Shown: piece after piece, positions 24,748-33,120 of the stretch
Layout: the number at the start of each line of letters is the position of its first letter
Position numbering within the stretch: position 1 is the first letter of the stretch
DNA from: Bacteroidetes bacterium UBA2475
GTDB lineage: Bacteria; Bacteroidota; Bacteroidia; B-17B0; Aurantibacillaceae
Assembly (NCBI GenBank): GCA_002342065.1
Contig: DDPF01000016.1
Span: 62,001-126,000, forward strand
Reading direction: 5' to 3'
DNA: 64,000 bases
Notes under the pieces: generated by a model
What the model saw: only the letters and a program-made list of their open reading frames with translations
Told to the model about the DNA's origin: nothing
Databases searched by the model: none
Program-made: the position numbers and the translations under genes

Positions 24748-25083
24748 ATGAAAACTATCATCTTAATCTTAATCGTATCAGTAAAAGTTTACTCACAATC
24801 AGGTTTAAACTTTAAAAGTGAGTTCAATACACCGAATCCTTTTTCAGGAATGTCAACAGGTCCCGGTAAAACAAGTAAAGAAGATAACTACGATAGAATG
24901 ATGAATGTTATTTTTTATGGTAGCGAAACAGTTTCAGTTGTTAATTCAGGTTCATATGTCACTCGTACGTCAACAGATTCAAACAAAAGAAATATCCTTG
25001 TAAAACAATATTTTCAACAAAATAACACTACTGTTGAGTTAGAAAAAACTGAGACCTTAGTAAGCATTAAAGAAAAATTCTAG
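24748..25083 (+). CDS. Small secreted protein under a sigma-54 promoter
   Basis: 111 residues. Signal peptide MKTIILILIVSVKVYSQ. The mature part begins SGLNFKSEFNTPNPFSGMST, then a Lys/Asp-rich stretch with DNYDRMMNVIFYGSETVSVV and a Ser/Thr-rich region, ending in a charged helix (TVELEKTETLVSIKEKF). No domain recognised and no cysteines. It probably ends up in the periplasm or outside the cell. The -24/-12 promoter upstream and the terminator downstream make it a single-gene transcription unit. It is the most direct candidate output of the two-component system encoded just before it. Confidence 0.65.
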   Translation: MKTIILILIVSVKVYSQSGLNFKSEFNTPNPFSGMSTGPGKTSKEDNYDRMMNVIFYGSETVSVVNSGSYVTRTSTDSNKRNILVKQYFQQNNTTVELEKTETLVSIKEKF

Positions 25084-25112
25084 TTAACTAGTATTACTAC
25101 TAATCAACAATT

Positions 25113-25148
25113 CCGCCTTTTTGTTTCATGGCAAAAAGGCGGGATTTT
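25113..25148 (+). terminator. Terminator after the small secreted gene
   Basis: CCGCCTTTTTG, 8-base loop, CAAAAAGGCGG, then GATTTTT: an 11-bp perfect stem. Confidence 0.85.
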
Positions 25149-25182
25149 TATATTGGAGATTTTCGCGCAAGCACACAAAGTA

Positions 25183-25283
25183 TCCTCCTTTGGAGGAGGT
25201 GCCCGTAGGGCGGAGGAGGGTTGTTCCAAAATAAATTTTCGTTAACCCTCCCCCGGCTTTCTGCCACCCCCTCAGGAGGGGGA
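25183..25283. repeat. 101-base inverted-repeat element, GC-rich arms
   Basis: The left arm 25183-25222 (starts TCCTCCTTTGGAGGAGG, ends GGAGGAGGGTT) and right arm 25244-25283 (starts AACCCTCCCCC, ends GGAGGGGGA) are 40-base imperfect reverse complements around an AT-rich 21-base centre. Within the left arm is a second hairpin (CCTCC TTT GGAGG). The GC content is far above its surroundings. It looks like the dispersed palindromic repeats found in many Bacteroidota genomes. No ORF. Confidence 0.65.
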
Positions 25284-25363
25284 CATTGTATTTGCTCACG
25301 CGGATAACTCAAACATCTAAGCAAAAATGAAGGCAGGAAATTATTTAGACTTTATTGAATTGA

Positions 25364-27883
25364 GTGTTACCTTTACTACAACCAAAGAAAAAGCAAAAAT
25401 TGTCTTTCGACCCATTTAAAATAAACTTACCGGTAACAGAAATTATTTCTTTTGTGCGAGAACAACTGGCGCAGCAAAATACATTGATTGTAAATGCACC
25501 TCCTGGCGCTGGTAAAAGTACTTTATTACCACTTGCATTGATGGAAGAAGCATGGCTTAACGGGAAGAAAATAATTATGTTGGAGCCCCGCCGTTTAGCA
25601 GCAAGAACTATTGCAATACGTATGGCTTCTTTGTTGGATGACGAAGTTGGAAAAAAAGTTGGTTACCGAGTGCGTTTTGATAACCGCGTAAGTGCTAATA
25701 CAAAAATTGAAGTAGTTACCGAAGGAATTCTCACGCGCATGTTGCAAAGTGATAATGCTTTAGAGGATGTTGGCCTGGTTATTTTTGATGAATTTCATGA
25801 ACGCAGTTTAAATGCAGATATTGCTATGGCTTTATGTCGTGAGTCGCAACAAGTATTACGCCCCGATCTTAGGATCATGATCATGAGTGCAACATTGAAT
25901 ATGCCACAGCTTACTGCGCTTTTAAAAGCACCTGTTGCTGTTAGCGAGGGCAAACAATATCCTGTAGAAATAAAATACACAAACGATGCCGACGAAAAAC
26001 TATTACCCGAACTAACAGCGCGAACCGTTATGACGGCTGTTAAAGAGCATGAAGGTGATGTTTTGGTTTTCCTTCCCGGCGAAGGAGAGATAAAAAAGTG
26101 CGAGGAACTTTTAAGAGGACAACTTCCGGATGTTTCAATTCATCCATTGTATGGGCAGTTGCCACAGGCAGAGCAACAATTTGCTATCATGCCAAATAAA
26201 TTTGGTAAACGTAAAATTGTTTTAGCTACTTCAATTGCCGAGACAAGTTTGACGATAGAAGGAGTGCGAATAGTAGTTGATTCGGGTTTTGGAAAGAGTT
26301 CCCGCTTTGATACACGCTCAGGTCTTTCGCGTTTAGAAACATTAAGGATCTCGAAAGATTCTGCCGATCAGCGTGCGGGTAGGGCAGGTCGTTTAAGCTC
26401 TGGTGTTTGTTACCGTATGTGGACAAAAGCCACACACGAACGTTTGGCTGAGCACCGTGTGCCTGAAATTATGGAAGCAGACCTTGCGTCATTGGTGTTA
26501 GATATGGCAACCTGGGGCGTTAGTAATATTCTATCATTAACCTGGTTAACAACACCACCAAAAGCAGCTTTGGCGCAAGCCACAGAATTATTGCACCAGT
26601 TAAATGCTTTAGAAAATAGTAAAATAACAGTGCACGGAAAAAAGATCCATCAACTGGCTTGTCACCCGCGTATTGCACACATGTTATTAATGGCCAAAGA
26701 AGCAAACGAAATAAAGCTGGCCACAGATATTGCAGCTGTTTTAGAAGAGCGCGATCCTTTACCAAGAGAAAGTGGTATTGACATTAATTTACGCATCGAA
26801 GCATTGCGACGTGCAAGAACTAATAATAGTATTGGTCGTTTTGCAAGGATAGAAAAAGTTGCCGCCTCATACAGAAAGATGTTGAATGTGGAAGTTGATA
26901 ATGGAGCAGTTGATGTTTTTGAAACAGGTTTATTATTGGCCTTTGCATATCCTGAACGTATTGCTTTTGCAAGACCTGGCAATAACGCGCAATTTCAACT
27001 GGCAAATGGTAAGTATGCCATGATAGGACATAAAGATGATCTCGCTCACGAACCTTGGTTAGCGGTCGCACATATGGACCTGCGTGATGGGTTAGGAAAA
27101 ATATTTATGGCAGCGCCTTTAAATCCAAAAGATCTTTTGCCGATGGTAAAAGAGCAGGAAGTGATTTTGTGGGATACACGCAAAGGTGGAATTATTGCAA
27201 CCAAAGAATTAAAGATCGGCGCTTTGGTATTGCAAAGTAAAGTTTTGCCAAATCCAAACGAAGAGCAAATTACAGAGGCTATTTCTAATGTAATTAAAAC
27301 AGAAGGTGAGAATCTTTTAAATTTTGATGAGGGCATGATCCAATTGCAAAATAGAATTTTAAGTCTGCACATTTGGAACCCTGATGAGAATTGGCCTGAT
27401 GTAAGTACAGCAGTTTTATTAGAGACCAATAAAATTTGGCTCGTACCATATTTAAAGAATGTAAAAAAACCGGACGATCTAAAAAAAGTAAATTTGGTGT
27501 TGGCTTTATTCCATTCGTTAGATTGGGAAAAGCAGCAAGCTTTAAATAAGTTGGCGCCGGAAAAGCTAGAAGTGCCAAGCGGTTCACATATTCCTATTCA
27601 CTATTTTGTAAATGGCGGGGTGCCGGTGCTTTCGGTTCGCTTGCAGGAAGTATTTGGTTTGGCAGATACACCGGTAATTAATAATGGAAAGACAAAAGTT
27701 GTGATGCATTTACTTTCGCCGGGTTATAAGCCGGTGCAGGTAACCGGCGACCTAAAAAGTTTCTGGAATAATTTATATTTTGAAGTAAAAAAAGAATTGC
27801 AACGCCGTTACCCAAAACACGCCTGGCCCGAAGACCCATGGACAGCATCTGCTGTAGCAAAGGGTAAGAGTTGGAAGAAGTGA
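25364..27883 (+). CDS. hrpB: ATP-dependent helicase HrpB
   Basis: 839 residues, DEAH-box family, normal length. Walker A APPGAGKST, motif Ia MLEPRRLAARTIA, the DEFH box in VIFDEFHERSLNADIA, motif III MSATLN, motif V LATSIAETSLTIEGV, and motif VI QRAGRAGR; the HrpB C-terminal domain closes with YPKHAWPEDPWTASAV. RNA helicase of uncertain cellular role. The first usable start is a GTG at 25364, but conservation begins near FDPFKINLPVTEI, so a TTG at about 25400 is also possible. A 30-codon frame from the ATG at 25327 overlaps out of frame and is probably chance. Confidence 0.93.
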   Translation: MLPLLQPKKKQKLSFDPFKINLPVTEIISFVREQLAQQNTLIVNAPPGAGKSTLLPLALMEEAWLNGKKIIMLEPRRLAARTIAIRMASLLDDEVGKKVGYRVRFDNRVSANTKIEVVTEGILTRMLQSDNALEDVGLVIFDEFHERSLNADIAMALCRESQQVLRPDLRIMIMSATLNMPQLTALLKAPVAVSEGKQYPVEIKYTNDADEKLLPELTARTVMTAVKEHEGDVLVFLPGEGEIKKCEELLRGQLPDVSIHPLYGQLPQAEQQFAIMPNKFGKRKIVLATSIAETSLTIEGVRIVVDSGFGKSSRFDTRSGLSRLETLRISKDSADQRAGRAGRLSSGVCYRMWTKATHERLAEHRVPEIMEADLASLVLDMATWGVSNILSLTWLTTPPKAALAQATELLHQLNALENSKITVHGKKIHQLACHPRIAHMLLMAKEANEIKLATDIAAVLEERDPLPRESGIDINLRIEALRRARTNNSIGRFARIEKVAASYRKMLNVEVDNGAVDVFETGLLLAFAYPERIAFARPGNNAQFQLANGKYAMIGHKDDLAHEPWLAVAHMDLRDGLGKIFMAAPLNPKDLLPMVKEQEVILWDTRKGGIIATKELKIGALVLQSKVLPNPNEEQITEAISNVIKTEGENLLNFDEGMIQLQNRILSLHIWNPDENWPDVSTAVLLETNKIWLVPYLKNVKKPDDLKKVNLVLALFHSLDWEKQQALNKLAPEKLEVPSGSHIPIHYFVNGGVPVLSVRLQEVFGLADTPVINNGKTKVVMHLLSPGYKPVQVTGDLKSFWNNLYFEVKKELQRRYPKHAWPEDPWTASAVAKGKSWKK

Positions 27884-27886
27884 TTC

Positions 27887-28207
27887 TTACTTAACCATCT
27901 CACTTACTTTATCCGTTTCAGCTTTAATGCTGTCAATTAATTTTATTTGTTCGGTTATTTCTTGATTGTTGCTGATTTTTTTTAATTTTTCTGTCTCTAA
28001 AACTAATTGTGCTCTTAGATCTATCAACTCTTGTTTATATAAATTCTGCTCGTCTTTTTCTTTTTGTCGTTGCACCTCTGCTTGTGGTTGAAGGAAGGTT
28101 TCGTTATTTTCAGATCCTATATCCGCTTTTGCGGCTTCTTGTGTAGAAGGTCCGCAGGAGACTAGGAGTGAGCAAAAGAATAAGGAGGTGGTAATGATCT
28201 TTTTCAT
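27887..28207 (-). CDS. Small coiled-coil lipoprotein
   Basis: 106 residues from the ATG at 28207 (MKKIITTSLFFCSLLVSCGP); an ATG at 28231 would put eight extra residues before the signal. Lipobox LVSC. After the lipid anchor the mature part is almost all charged and helical (VQRQKEKDEQNLYKQELIDL and so on), predicting a coiled coil of about 60 residues. No domain recognised. Lies 4 bases from the convergent hrpB stop. The three minus-strand genes here (27887, 28264, 28515) may be one unit, but the gaps are 57 and 12 bases. Confidence 0.65.
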   Translation of the reverse strand: MKKIITTSLFFCSLLVSCGPSTQEAAKADIGSENNETFLQPQAEVQRQKEKDEQNLYKQELIDLRAQLVLETEKLKKISNNQEITEQIKLIDSIKAETDKVSEMVK

Positions 28208-28263
28208 TTTTTTTAATAAAAGGGGTTGCATTAAGTTTTAAAGTGAAAAAATAAAAAGTTGAT

Positions 28264-28503
28264 TTAACCATGGCTTTGGATAATGCCACTTTCATATCCT
28301 TGTTGAGCGTAATACCATGAGTCTGCTTTTGCTGCGCTTTCATCTGTTCTCCATGGACCCGCCCACTTTCTTTTTCCGCCACTGGTTAAATAAAAAGCTC
28401 TGTACTTGACAAACTCTTCAATATAAGAACCGAATAATTCTGGTTGTAGTTTTCCTTCTTTGAAAGCTTTACTTAAATCTATTTTTGATTGTTTTTTTGC
28501 CAT
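28264..28503 (-). CDS. Small cytoplasmic protein of unknown function
   Basis: 79 residues, start MAKKQSKIDLSKAFKEGKLQ, with an aromatic-rich second half (FVKYRAFYLTSGGKRKWAGPW and DSWYYAQQGYESGIIQSHG). Basic and acidic residues balanced, no membrane segment or signal. Not recognised. It lies 12 bases downstream of the barrel gene on the same strand, so probably co-transcribed with it. Composition and codon use look like a real gene. Confidence 0.5.
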   Translation of the reverse strand: MAKKQSKIDLSKAFKEGKLQPELFGSYIEEFVKYRAFYLTSGGKRKWAGPWRTDESAAKADSWYYAQQGYESGIIQSHG

Positions 28504-28514
28504 AATTTATATTG

Positions 28515-30023
28515 TTAGTTTATATTTAAATTAAATGGAATTGTAAACGAAATACCCATTTGAAGATTTGTTTTAAAAGTACTTGTTGGATCTATTTGCT
28601 GACTTAGGTCATTGCATTTAAAATATAGCTCGATATTTAATATTTCTCTTTCCGCTTTTGGTTTTGTGAAAGCATAAATATACCCTAACAGCAAAGTATA
28701 AACCTGCTTATTGTCACTTCTGTTTTCTGCAATTGTATTAAGATGCAAAGTGTTTTTTTGGAACTTATCGAATGTATAATAAAAGTGTGCGTAAGCACTT
28801 ATAGAGGTATATTCTTCTACCAATGTGTCTTGGTATACTGTATAATCCTTTTTTATTGTTCTTGTGATATTATTATTTGCGTTCGGAGTTGATTGATTTA
28901 TAATAAAAGAAGTTAGATCAGCGACATTATTTGTAACTTTATATTGAGAACCAATGTTTATAAAGTAGCGGCTCCTAGCTAGAGAATCTTTATGAAAAAA
29001 ATTAAAATCTAAATTATAATTTGTACTCATTAAATTGCGATCAAATATTTGATCAGAGAAATTTAATGTTGAGTTGTAAGCTTTAAAAGAATGGTCTGCA
29101 ATTCCTGCCCCGATGGAGAACCAGCAAATATTGATAATAGAACTTGGGATGTTTTTTTTAAGTTGAAATGTGTCTTTTTTGAATTTGTTTTTATACTTAT
29201 TTAAGAGAAACAAAACATAAGTTGTGTCTTTTTGTTGTGTTATTCCATGATACTTTTCACCATTCATTTTGCTAAATTCTTTTGAAAGCAGCAGAGAATC
29301 AAGAATCGTTCTGATTTTAACAGTGTCGAGACCGATGGCCTCTATCTTCGAATTAATACTAATAATCGTGTCGTTTTTTGTTCCGCGACATATCTCATTT
29401 GTATCACAATTTACTACCTTACTTCTTTCAATAACTTTATTCAGATTATTATTTAGTCTTTTTAAACTATCCTTAAGAAACCTAAGTTTGTTTTGGTTCT
29501 GACTTATATAATTATCTGTCATTTTTAAATTATATATAATTTTTAATGTATCATAATTTAATTTTTGTTTAAGATTTTCAATTTTTTCATTTAATGCGTA
29601 AACATCGCGGTGATCAACATTTAATGTAGGTTTATCTGTTCTAATATTTAGTTTCAAATTACCACTTGTATTGGTATTAATTGTACCTGTATTCATAAAA
29701 AGTGCACTAAGTTTGTCATCTAGGAGACTACCTTTTACGGACAAATTCCCATTAACAGTTCTGCATTTTCTTGAGCTAATAAATGCGCTCGCAGAAAAAG
29801 CAGGATCAGATGGATTAAAAGAAGCATAACTTACATAATTTGCGGCAGCAGGTTCGCCGGTAACAATACGTGCAAATTGCCTGAATGCTATTGTATCTTT
29901 AGTTGCTTTGCTTATTACGCTACTGCTAGCAGGATTTAAATATTTATTTAAATCAGGATTATATTGACTAAACACTAATTCTGAAAATAATAATAATAGA
30001 AACGAAACCTTAAATTTACTCAT
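28515..30023 (-). CDS. Outer-membrane barrel-like protein with coiled-coil insert
   Basis: 502 residues with a signal peptide (FKVSFLLLLFSELVFSQ). Residues about 140-270 are helical and Lys/Asn-rich (LNEKIENLKQKLNYDTLKI, LRFLKDSLKRLNNNLNKVIE), predicted coiled coil. The C-terminal 200 residues alternate hydrophobic and polar residues as transmembrane beta strands do (YFINIGSQYKVTNNVADL, TLLLGYIYAFTKPKAERE) and end in MGISFTIPFNLNIN. No domain recognised. Divergent from the NarL-type regulator at 30292, across a 268-base gap that holds a 20-base palindrome. Confidence 0.65.
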   Translation of the reverse strand: MSKFKVSFLLLLFSELVFSQYNPDLNKYLNPASSSVISKATKDTIAFRQFARIVTGEPAAANYVSYASFNPSDPAFSASAFISSRKCRTVNGNLSVKGSLLDDKLSALFMNTGTINTNTSGNLKLNIRTDKPTLNVDHRDVYALNEKIENLKQKLNYDTLKIIYNLKMTDNYISQNQNKLRFLKDSLKRLNNNLNKVIERSKVVNCDTNEICRGTKNDTIISINSKIEAIGLDTVKIRTILDSLLLSKEFSKMNGEKYHGITQQKDTTYVLFLLNKYKNKFKKDTFQLKKNIPSSIINICWFSIGAGIADHSFKAYNSTLNFSDQIFDRNLMSTNYNLDFNFFHKDSLARSRYFINIGSQYKVTNNVADLTSFIINQSTPNANNNITRTIKKDYTVYQDTLVEEYTSISAYAHFYYTFDKFQKNTLHLNTIAENRSDNKQVYTLLLGYIYAFTKPKAEREILNIELYFKCNDLSQQIDPTSTFKTNLQMGISFTIPFNLNIN

Positions 30024-30178
30024 GGTTTAAATTAATAAGCTTACTCTTCTATGGATTTTCAGCATTCTCCAGTCATATTTTTTTCGTTAAAAAATTCCTT
30101 GGTCTTTGCAGCACAAAAATCGAGAGCAGGAATTCAGGTAAACACGCGATAAATATATTACATCTCAAACCCAAAAAC

Positions 30179-30198
30179 ACCTACTGCTGGCAGTAGGT
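30179..30198. promoter_or_regulatory. lux-box-like 20-base palindrome
   Basis: ACCTACTGCTGGCAGTAGGT has perfect 9-base arms around TG. Length and the ACCT...AGGT ends resemble a lux box, the site class bound by LuxR-type HTH proteins. It sits between divergent promoters, 94 bases before the LuxR-HTH response regulator at 30292. A T run follows on the + strand, but no gene runs into it. Confidence 0.5.
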
Positions 30199-30291
30199 AA
30201 ATTTTTTGCTAAAATTTTGCTGTATCCATTATTAATACTAAGTTTATATGTGTTTTAACCCATTTTCGTGCTTTAAGAATTTTAAACCTTT

Positions 30292-30954
30292 TTGGAAGAT
30301 AAAGGACAAATATCTATTATGATAGCCGACGACCACAATCTCGGTCGACAGGCTTTTGCAGATTTTCTTGAAAGCAATTGCGAGGAAGTGAAAGTTATTG
30401 GCCAGGCTGCTAACGGACAGGAATTGCTAGAATTGGTGAAGCGCAAAAAGCCGGATATTGTGATCCTCGATCTTGAAATGCCTGTTTTAAATGGTCACCA
30501 GACCTTGGCAATATTAAAAAAAAGATATCAAAAAGTTAAGACAATTATTTTTAGCACACATTACAACGAATTTTTTATTTCTGAACTAATGATTGCTGGT
30601 GCTTGTGGCTACTTATCAAAAAGTTGCATGGCCGAAGAAATGTTTGAAACCATAAACAAAGTATACCACGAAGGTTTTTATTTTAATAATTCGGTGTCTA
30701 AACAAGTTGTTACAACTTTGATCGATGATAAAAAATTACAATTCTTGGTGTCTGAAAAAATATTATCAGAAAGAGAAATAGAAGTGTTACAACAGATCTG
30801 TAACGAAAAACAGGGAAAAGAAATTGCTGATGCTTTACAAATAAGTGAAAATACTGTGCAGTACCACAAAAAAAATATTTACAATAAAACCCAGGCCGAT
30901 TCGTTGGTAGGACTGGTTAAGTACGCCATTCGCACAGGTATAGTTATGCCATAA
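30292..30954 (+). CDS. NarL/FixJ family response regulator
   Basis: 220 residues from a TTG, the only usable start after the in-frame stop at 30283. Receiver domain (about 8-125) with IADDHN, phosphoacceptor Asp60 in VILDLEMPVLNG, the switch in IIFSTHYN and Lys in LSKSCMAEEMFE. LuxR-type HTH about 155-215: LSEREIEVLQQICNEKQGKE, then IADALQISENTVQYHKKNIYNKT. It acts as a DNA-binding regulator. No histidine kinase is adjacent, so its partner is elsewhere. The palindrome at 30179-30198 is a likely binding site. Confidence 0.93.
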   Translation: MEDKGQISIMIADDHNLGRQAFADFLESNCEEVKVIGQAANGQELLELVKRKKPDIVILDLEMPVLNGHQTLAILKKRYQKVKTIIFSTHYNEFFISELMIAGACGYLSKSCMAEEMFETINKVYHEGFYFNNSVSKQVVTTLIDDKKLQFLVSEKILSEREIEVLQQICNEKQGKEIADALQISENTVQYHKKNIYNKTQADSLVGLVKYAIRTGIVMP

Positions 30955-31068
30955 AAAGACTTGCTTTTTGGTCTCCAATAATTAAAAGAGCCTTGTTAAT
31001 TTATTTTTAGAAGGCCTCAAATTTTTTGGAATATATTTTATATATTACATCATAAAAAATTAAGAATA

Positions 31069-32184
31069 ATGAGATCACTCCTGCTAATAATTCTATTTGC
31101 AATATGCGTGCCAATATTTGGCCAAACACCGGTTTACGACGATTTAATATTTGATGAAGAAGAAGGAAAAGCGTACAAACCCACCGGTAAGAATTATGTG
31201 TTTTTGCGCTCTAAAAAAGGAACCGGTGGAATGCCTACAACAAGCAGCGCAGATTCTATCAAAAAAATGAATATCTCTGATATTATTCTTGTGTTTACCG
31301 AAACAAATGAAGCGGCGGCCGAAACCCGTGAAGATGGTAATAAGGAACGTTGGGAGAATTTATTGGCAACTTACCCGCAATTTTTTCAATTCAACACAAA
31401 CTATAAAAACATTTGCCAATGTGTAATGGGTGGCGATGCCGAAACCTTAAAGCAAACACAAGGATTTTATGTATATATTAAAAAGGATGAACCGAAGGCT
31501 GTTGAAATGAAAGTGGAGCCTACTGTAGCAAAGACCGAAGAGAAAAAGGAAACGAAGAAGGAAGAAAGTAAGAAAGAGGAGAAAAAGGAAAGCAAGAAAG
31601 AAGAGAAAAAAGAAGAAGTGGCAGTTGTAAAAGAGAAGAAAGTAAAAGAGAAAAAAGAAGAAAAAAAGGAGGAGGAGAAAAAAGAAGAAGAAGAAACATC
31701 TACTGCGGTTGAAGGTGCTGAAGAAACTGTAGCTGTCGAAGTTAAACCAAAGAGAACAGGATATAAGAAACCAAAAGTTTCTAAGGATAAAAAGGCTTGT
31801 CGTCCGCCATGCTATGGCTATGGAGACGAAGATCTTAACACATTTTTTAAAGAGCAGATCGTATTAAGTAAAAAACAACGCCGCGCTATTAAAGGTTCAT
31901 TATCTATTGTTAAACTTTCCTTGAACTTTGATGGTTCAGTAAAAAAGGCTTTAGTAAATGGAACTAATGCCCAATTAAATGAATTGGTAACTGTTGCACT
32001 TAAGGGTATGGATCTTTGGAATCCTGCAGTTAAAGCAGGAGTTACTGTAAAATCAGAAGTAAAGATCACTTTAAAATATGATAAGAGTACAAAAGCTGTT
32101 AAACCTTTCGAGATCATGATCACGCCAAGACCAAATCCAAAATGTACAGAGTGTAAAACAGATCAGGAAATTTTTGGAAATTAA
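31069..32184 (+). CDS. Periplasmic protein with Lys/Glu-rich linker and TonB-C-like domain
   Basis: 371 residues. Signal peptide about 1-18 (LLLIILFAICVPIFGQ). Residues about 18-140 form a globular part of unknown type. Residues about 145-225 are a low-complexity Lys/Glu linker built of KKEE-type units. The C-terminal part (about 255-345: SIVKLSLNFDGSVKKALVNG, then a Leu-rich helix, MDLWNPAVKAGVTVKSEVKI) has the strand-helix-strand layout and W-x-P-A-x-x-x-G motif of TonB C-terminal domains. Two cysteine pairs (CRPPC, CTEC) may be disulphides. A charged linker of this kind could span the periplasm, as in TonB. There is no N-terminal membrane anchor after cleavage, so it is not a classical TonB. 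Confidence 0.65.
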   Translation: MRSLLLIILFAICVPIFGQTPVYDDLIFDEEEGKAYKPTGKNYVFLRSKKGTGGMPTTSSADSIKKMNISDIILVFTETNEAAAETREDGNKERWENLLATYPQFFQFNTNYKNICQCVMGGDAETLKQTQGFYVYIKKDEPKAVEMKVEPTVAKTEEKKETKKEESKKEEKKESKKEEKKEEVAVVKEKKVKEKKEEKKEEEKKEEEETSTAVEGAEETVAVEVKPKRTGYKKPKVSKDKKACRPPCYGYGDEDLNTFFKEQIVLSKKQRRAIKGSLSIVKLSLNFDGSVKKALVNGTNAQLNELVTVALKGMDLWNPAVKAGVTVKSEVKITLKYDKSTKAVKPFEIMITPRPNPKCTECKTDQEIFGN

Positions 32185-32191
32185 AAGAATT

Positions 32192-32220
32192 AAAAAGCAG
32201 AGAATTTTCTCTGCTTTTTT
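32192..32220. terminator. Bidirectional terminator between convergent genes
   Basis: AAAAAGCAGAGAA, TT, TTCTCTGCTTTTTT: a 13-bp perfect stem with A and T runs on both sides, between the TonB-like gene and the SRPBCC gene. Confidence 0.85.
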
Positions 32221-32235
32221 TTGATATATGTTTTC

Positions 32236-32739
32236 TTATTTTTTTAGTGAAGGTAATAACTCGTCCAAACCTTCCATAGCCATTAGTAGACCTTCTTTAA
32301 AGCCCATCTCAATCGTCGCTTCCAGTTGAGCAAGGTCTGGGTAGGTAATATGAAATTCTACAAGTGTATTTTCACCTTTATTTGAAAATGTAACTTCCCA
32401 TGTTGATTGTGGCATCTCTTTATTGATGTTGCCGTTTGCATCTGCAAAAGCATCATGCCCGGTAAATTTTTTTTGAGCTACAATGTTCTTGTAAGTTGCT
32501 ACCGCCCAATGCTCTTCACCTTCCGGACCAACCATTGCATAATGCCAGTTACCGCCTTCTTTAAATTCCTGTGATCTTGTTTTTGTTTTCCAGGGTTTTG
32601 GCGCCCACCATTTATCAAGGATCTCACTTTTTGTATAAGCATCCCAAACTAAAGAAAGTTCTGCTGCGAATTCTCTTTTTACTTTAATTGTTTTGTTTTC
32701 CTTGTCTACAGAAAAATCAAGTGTTAGATTCTTGTTCAT
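32236..32739 (-). CDS. SRPBCC/AHSA1 domain protein
   Basis: 167 residues. Starts with strand FSVDKENKTIKVKREFAAEL then WDAYTKSEILDKWWAPKPW, the AHSA1 signature; WTV-type strands follow (NWHYAMVGPEGEEHWAV), then the long C-terminal helix EMGFKEGLLMAMEGLDELLP. Binds a hydrophobic ligand or a client protein. Its ATG overlaps the ArsR-type gene's TGA (ATGA), the common repressor-effector pairing for this family. A remnant of a similar gene lies at 15336. Confidence 0.9.
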   Translation of the reverse strand: MNKNLTLDFSVDKENKTIKVKREFAAELSLVWDAYTKSEILDKWWAPKPWKTKTRSQEFKEGGNWHYAMVGPEGEEHWAVATYKNIVAQKKFTGHDAFADANGNINKEMPQSTWEVTFSNKGENTLVEFHITYPDLAQLEATIEMGFKEGLLMAMEGLDELLPSLKK

Positions 32740-33056
32740 TTTTTATTTTTTTTCATGGTTAATAATACTTCGTCAAGTTGGTTAAAGCGGGTTTCCCAGA
32801 TCTTTTTAAATTGCTCGAGCCACTTATCAATGTCTGCCATTTTTGCACCGTTAAGTTGGTAATAGATTTCTCTGCCGGAATGTTCTTGTTTTACAAGCTT
32901 ACATTCTGTTAATATTTGCAGGTGTTTTGAAACGGCCTGCCTGCTTGTTTTAAAGTGTTCGGCAATGGCGTTTGGTGTCATGGCTTGCATAGCAATTAGT
33001 AATATTATAGCCCGTCGGGTAGGGTCGGCTATACCTTGAAAAACATCTCTTCTCAT
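32736..33056 (-). CDS. ArsR-type HTH regulator paired with SRPBCC
   Basis: 106 residues. RRDVFQGIADPTRRAIILLI at the start and the recognition helix region AIAEHFKTSRQAVSKHLQIL, then a wing (LVKQEHSGREIYYQL). It lacks the CxC metal site of the arsenic regulator at 9455, so it likely senses something else, perhaps together with its SRPBCC partner. It has a strong promoter (33091-33121) overlapped by two identical-geometry inverted repeats, which points to autorepression. Confidence 0.92.
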   Translation of the reverse strand: MRRDVFQGIADPTRRAIILLIAMQAMTPNAIAEHFKTSRQAVSKHLQILTECKLVKQEHSGREIYYQLNGAKMADIDKWLEQFKKIWETRFNQLDEVLLTMKKNKK

Positions 33057-33074
33057 TTGTTTAAAAATTATATG

Positions 33075-33120
33075 TGCAACTTTTCGATTGCAAATATATG
33101 TGCAATTATTCGGTTGCGCA
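33075..33120 (-). promoter_or_regulatory. Tandem operators TGCAA-N8-TTGC, 26 bases apart
   Basis: Copy 1 is TGCAA at 33075, N8, TTGCA ending 33092. Copy 2 is TGCAA at 33101, N8, TTGCGCA ending 33120. Both are preceded by ATATG and carry TTCG in the spacer, so they are also direct repeats. Copy 1 touches the -7 box and copy 2 fills the -7/-33 interval, which suits repression. Confidence 0.65.

Noticed and set aside
25327..25419. 30-codon frame from the ATG overlapping the hrpB start
   Set aside because: Out of frame with hrpB and without features; the hrpB start is uncertain but this frame does not solve it.
30179..30205. Hairpin plus T run as a terminator
   Set aside because: No plus-strand gene runs into it; it lies between divergent genes, so an operator is the better reading.
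31540..31700. Short tandem repeats as a CRISPR or VNTR array
   Set aside because: They encode the Lys/Glu linker in frame; no spacer structure. No CRISPR array was seen anywhere in the window.
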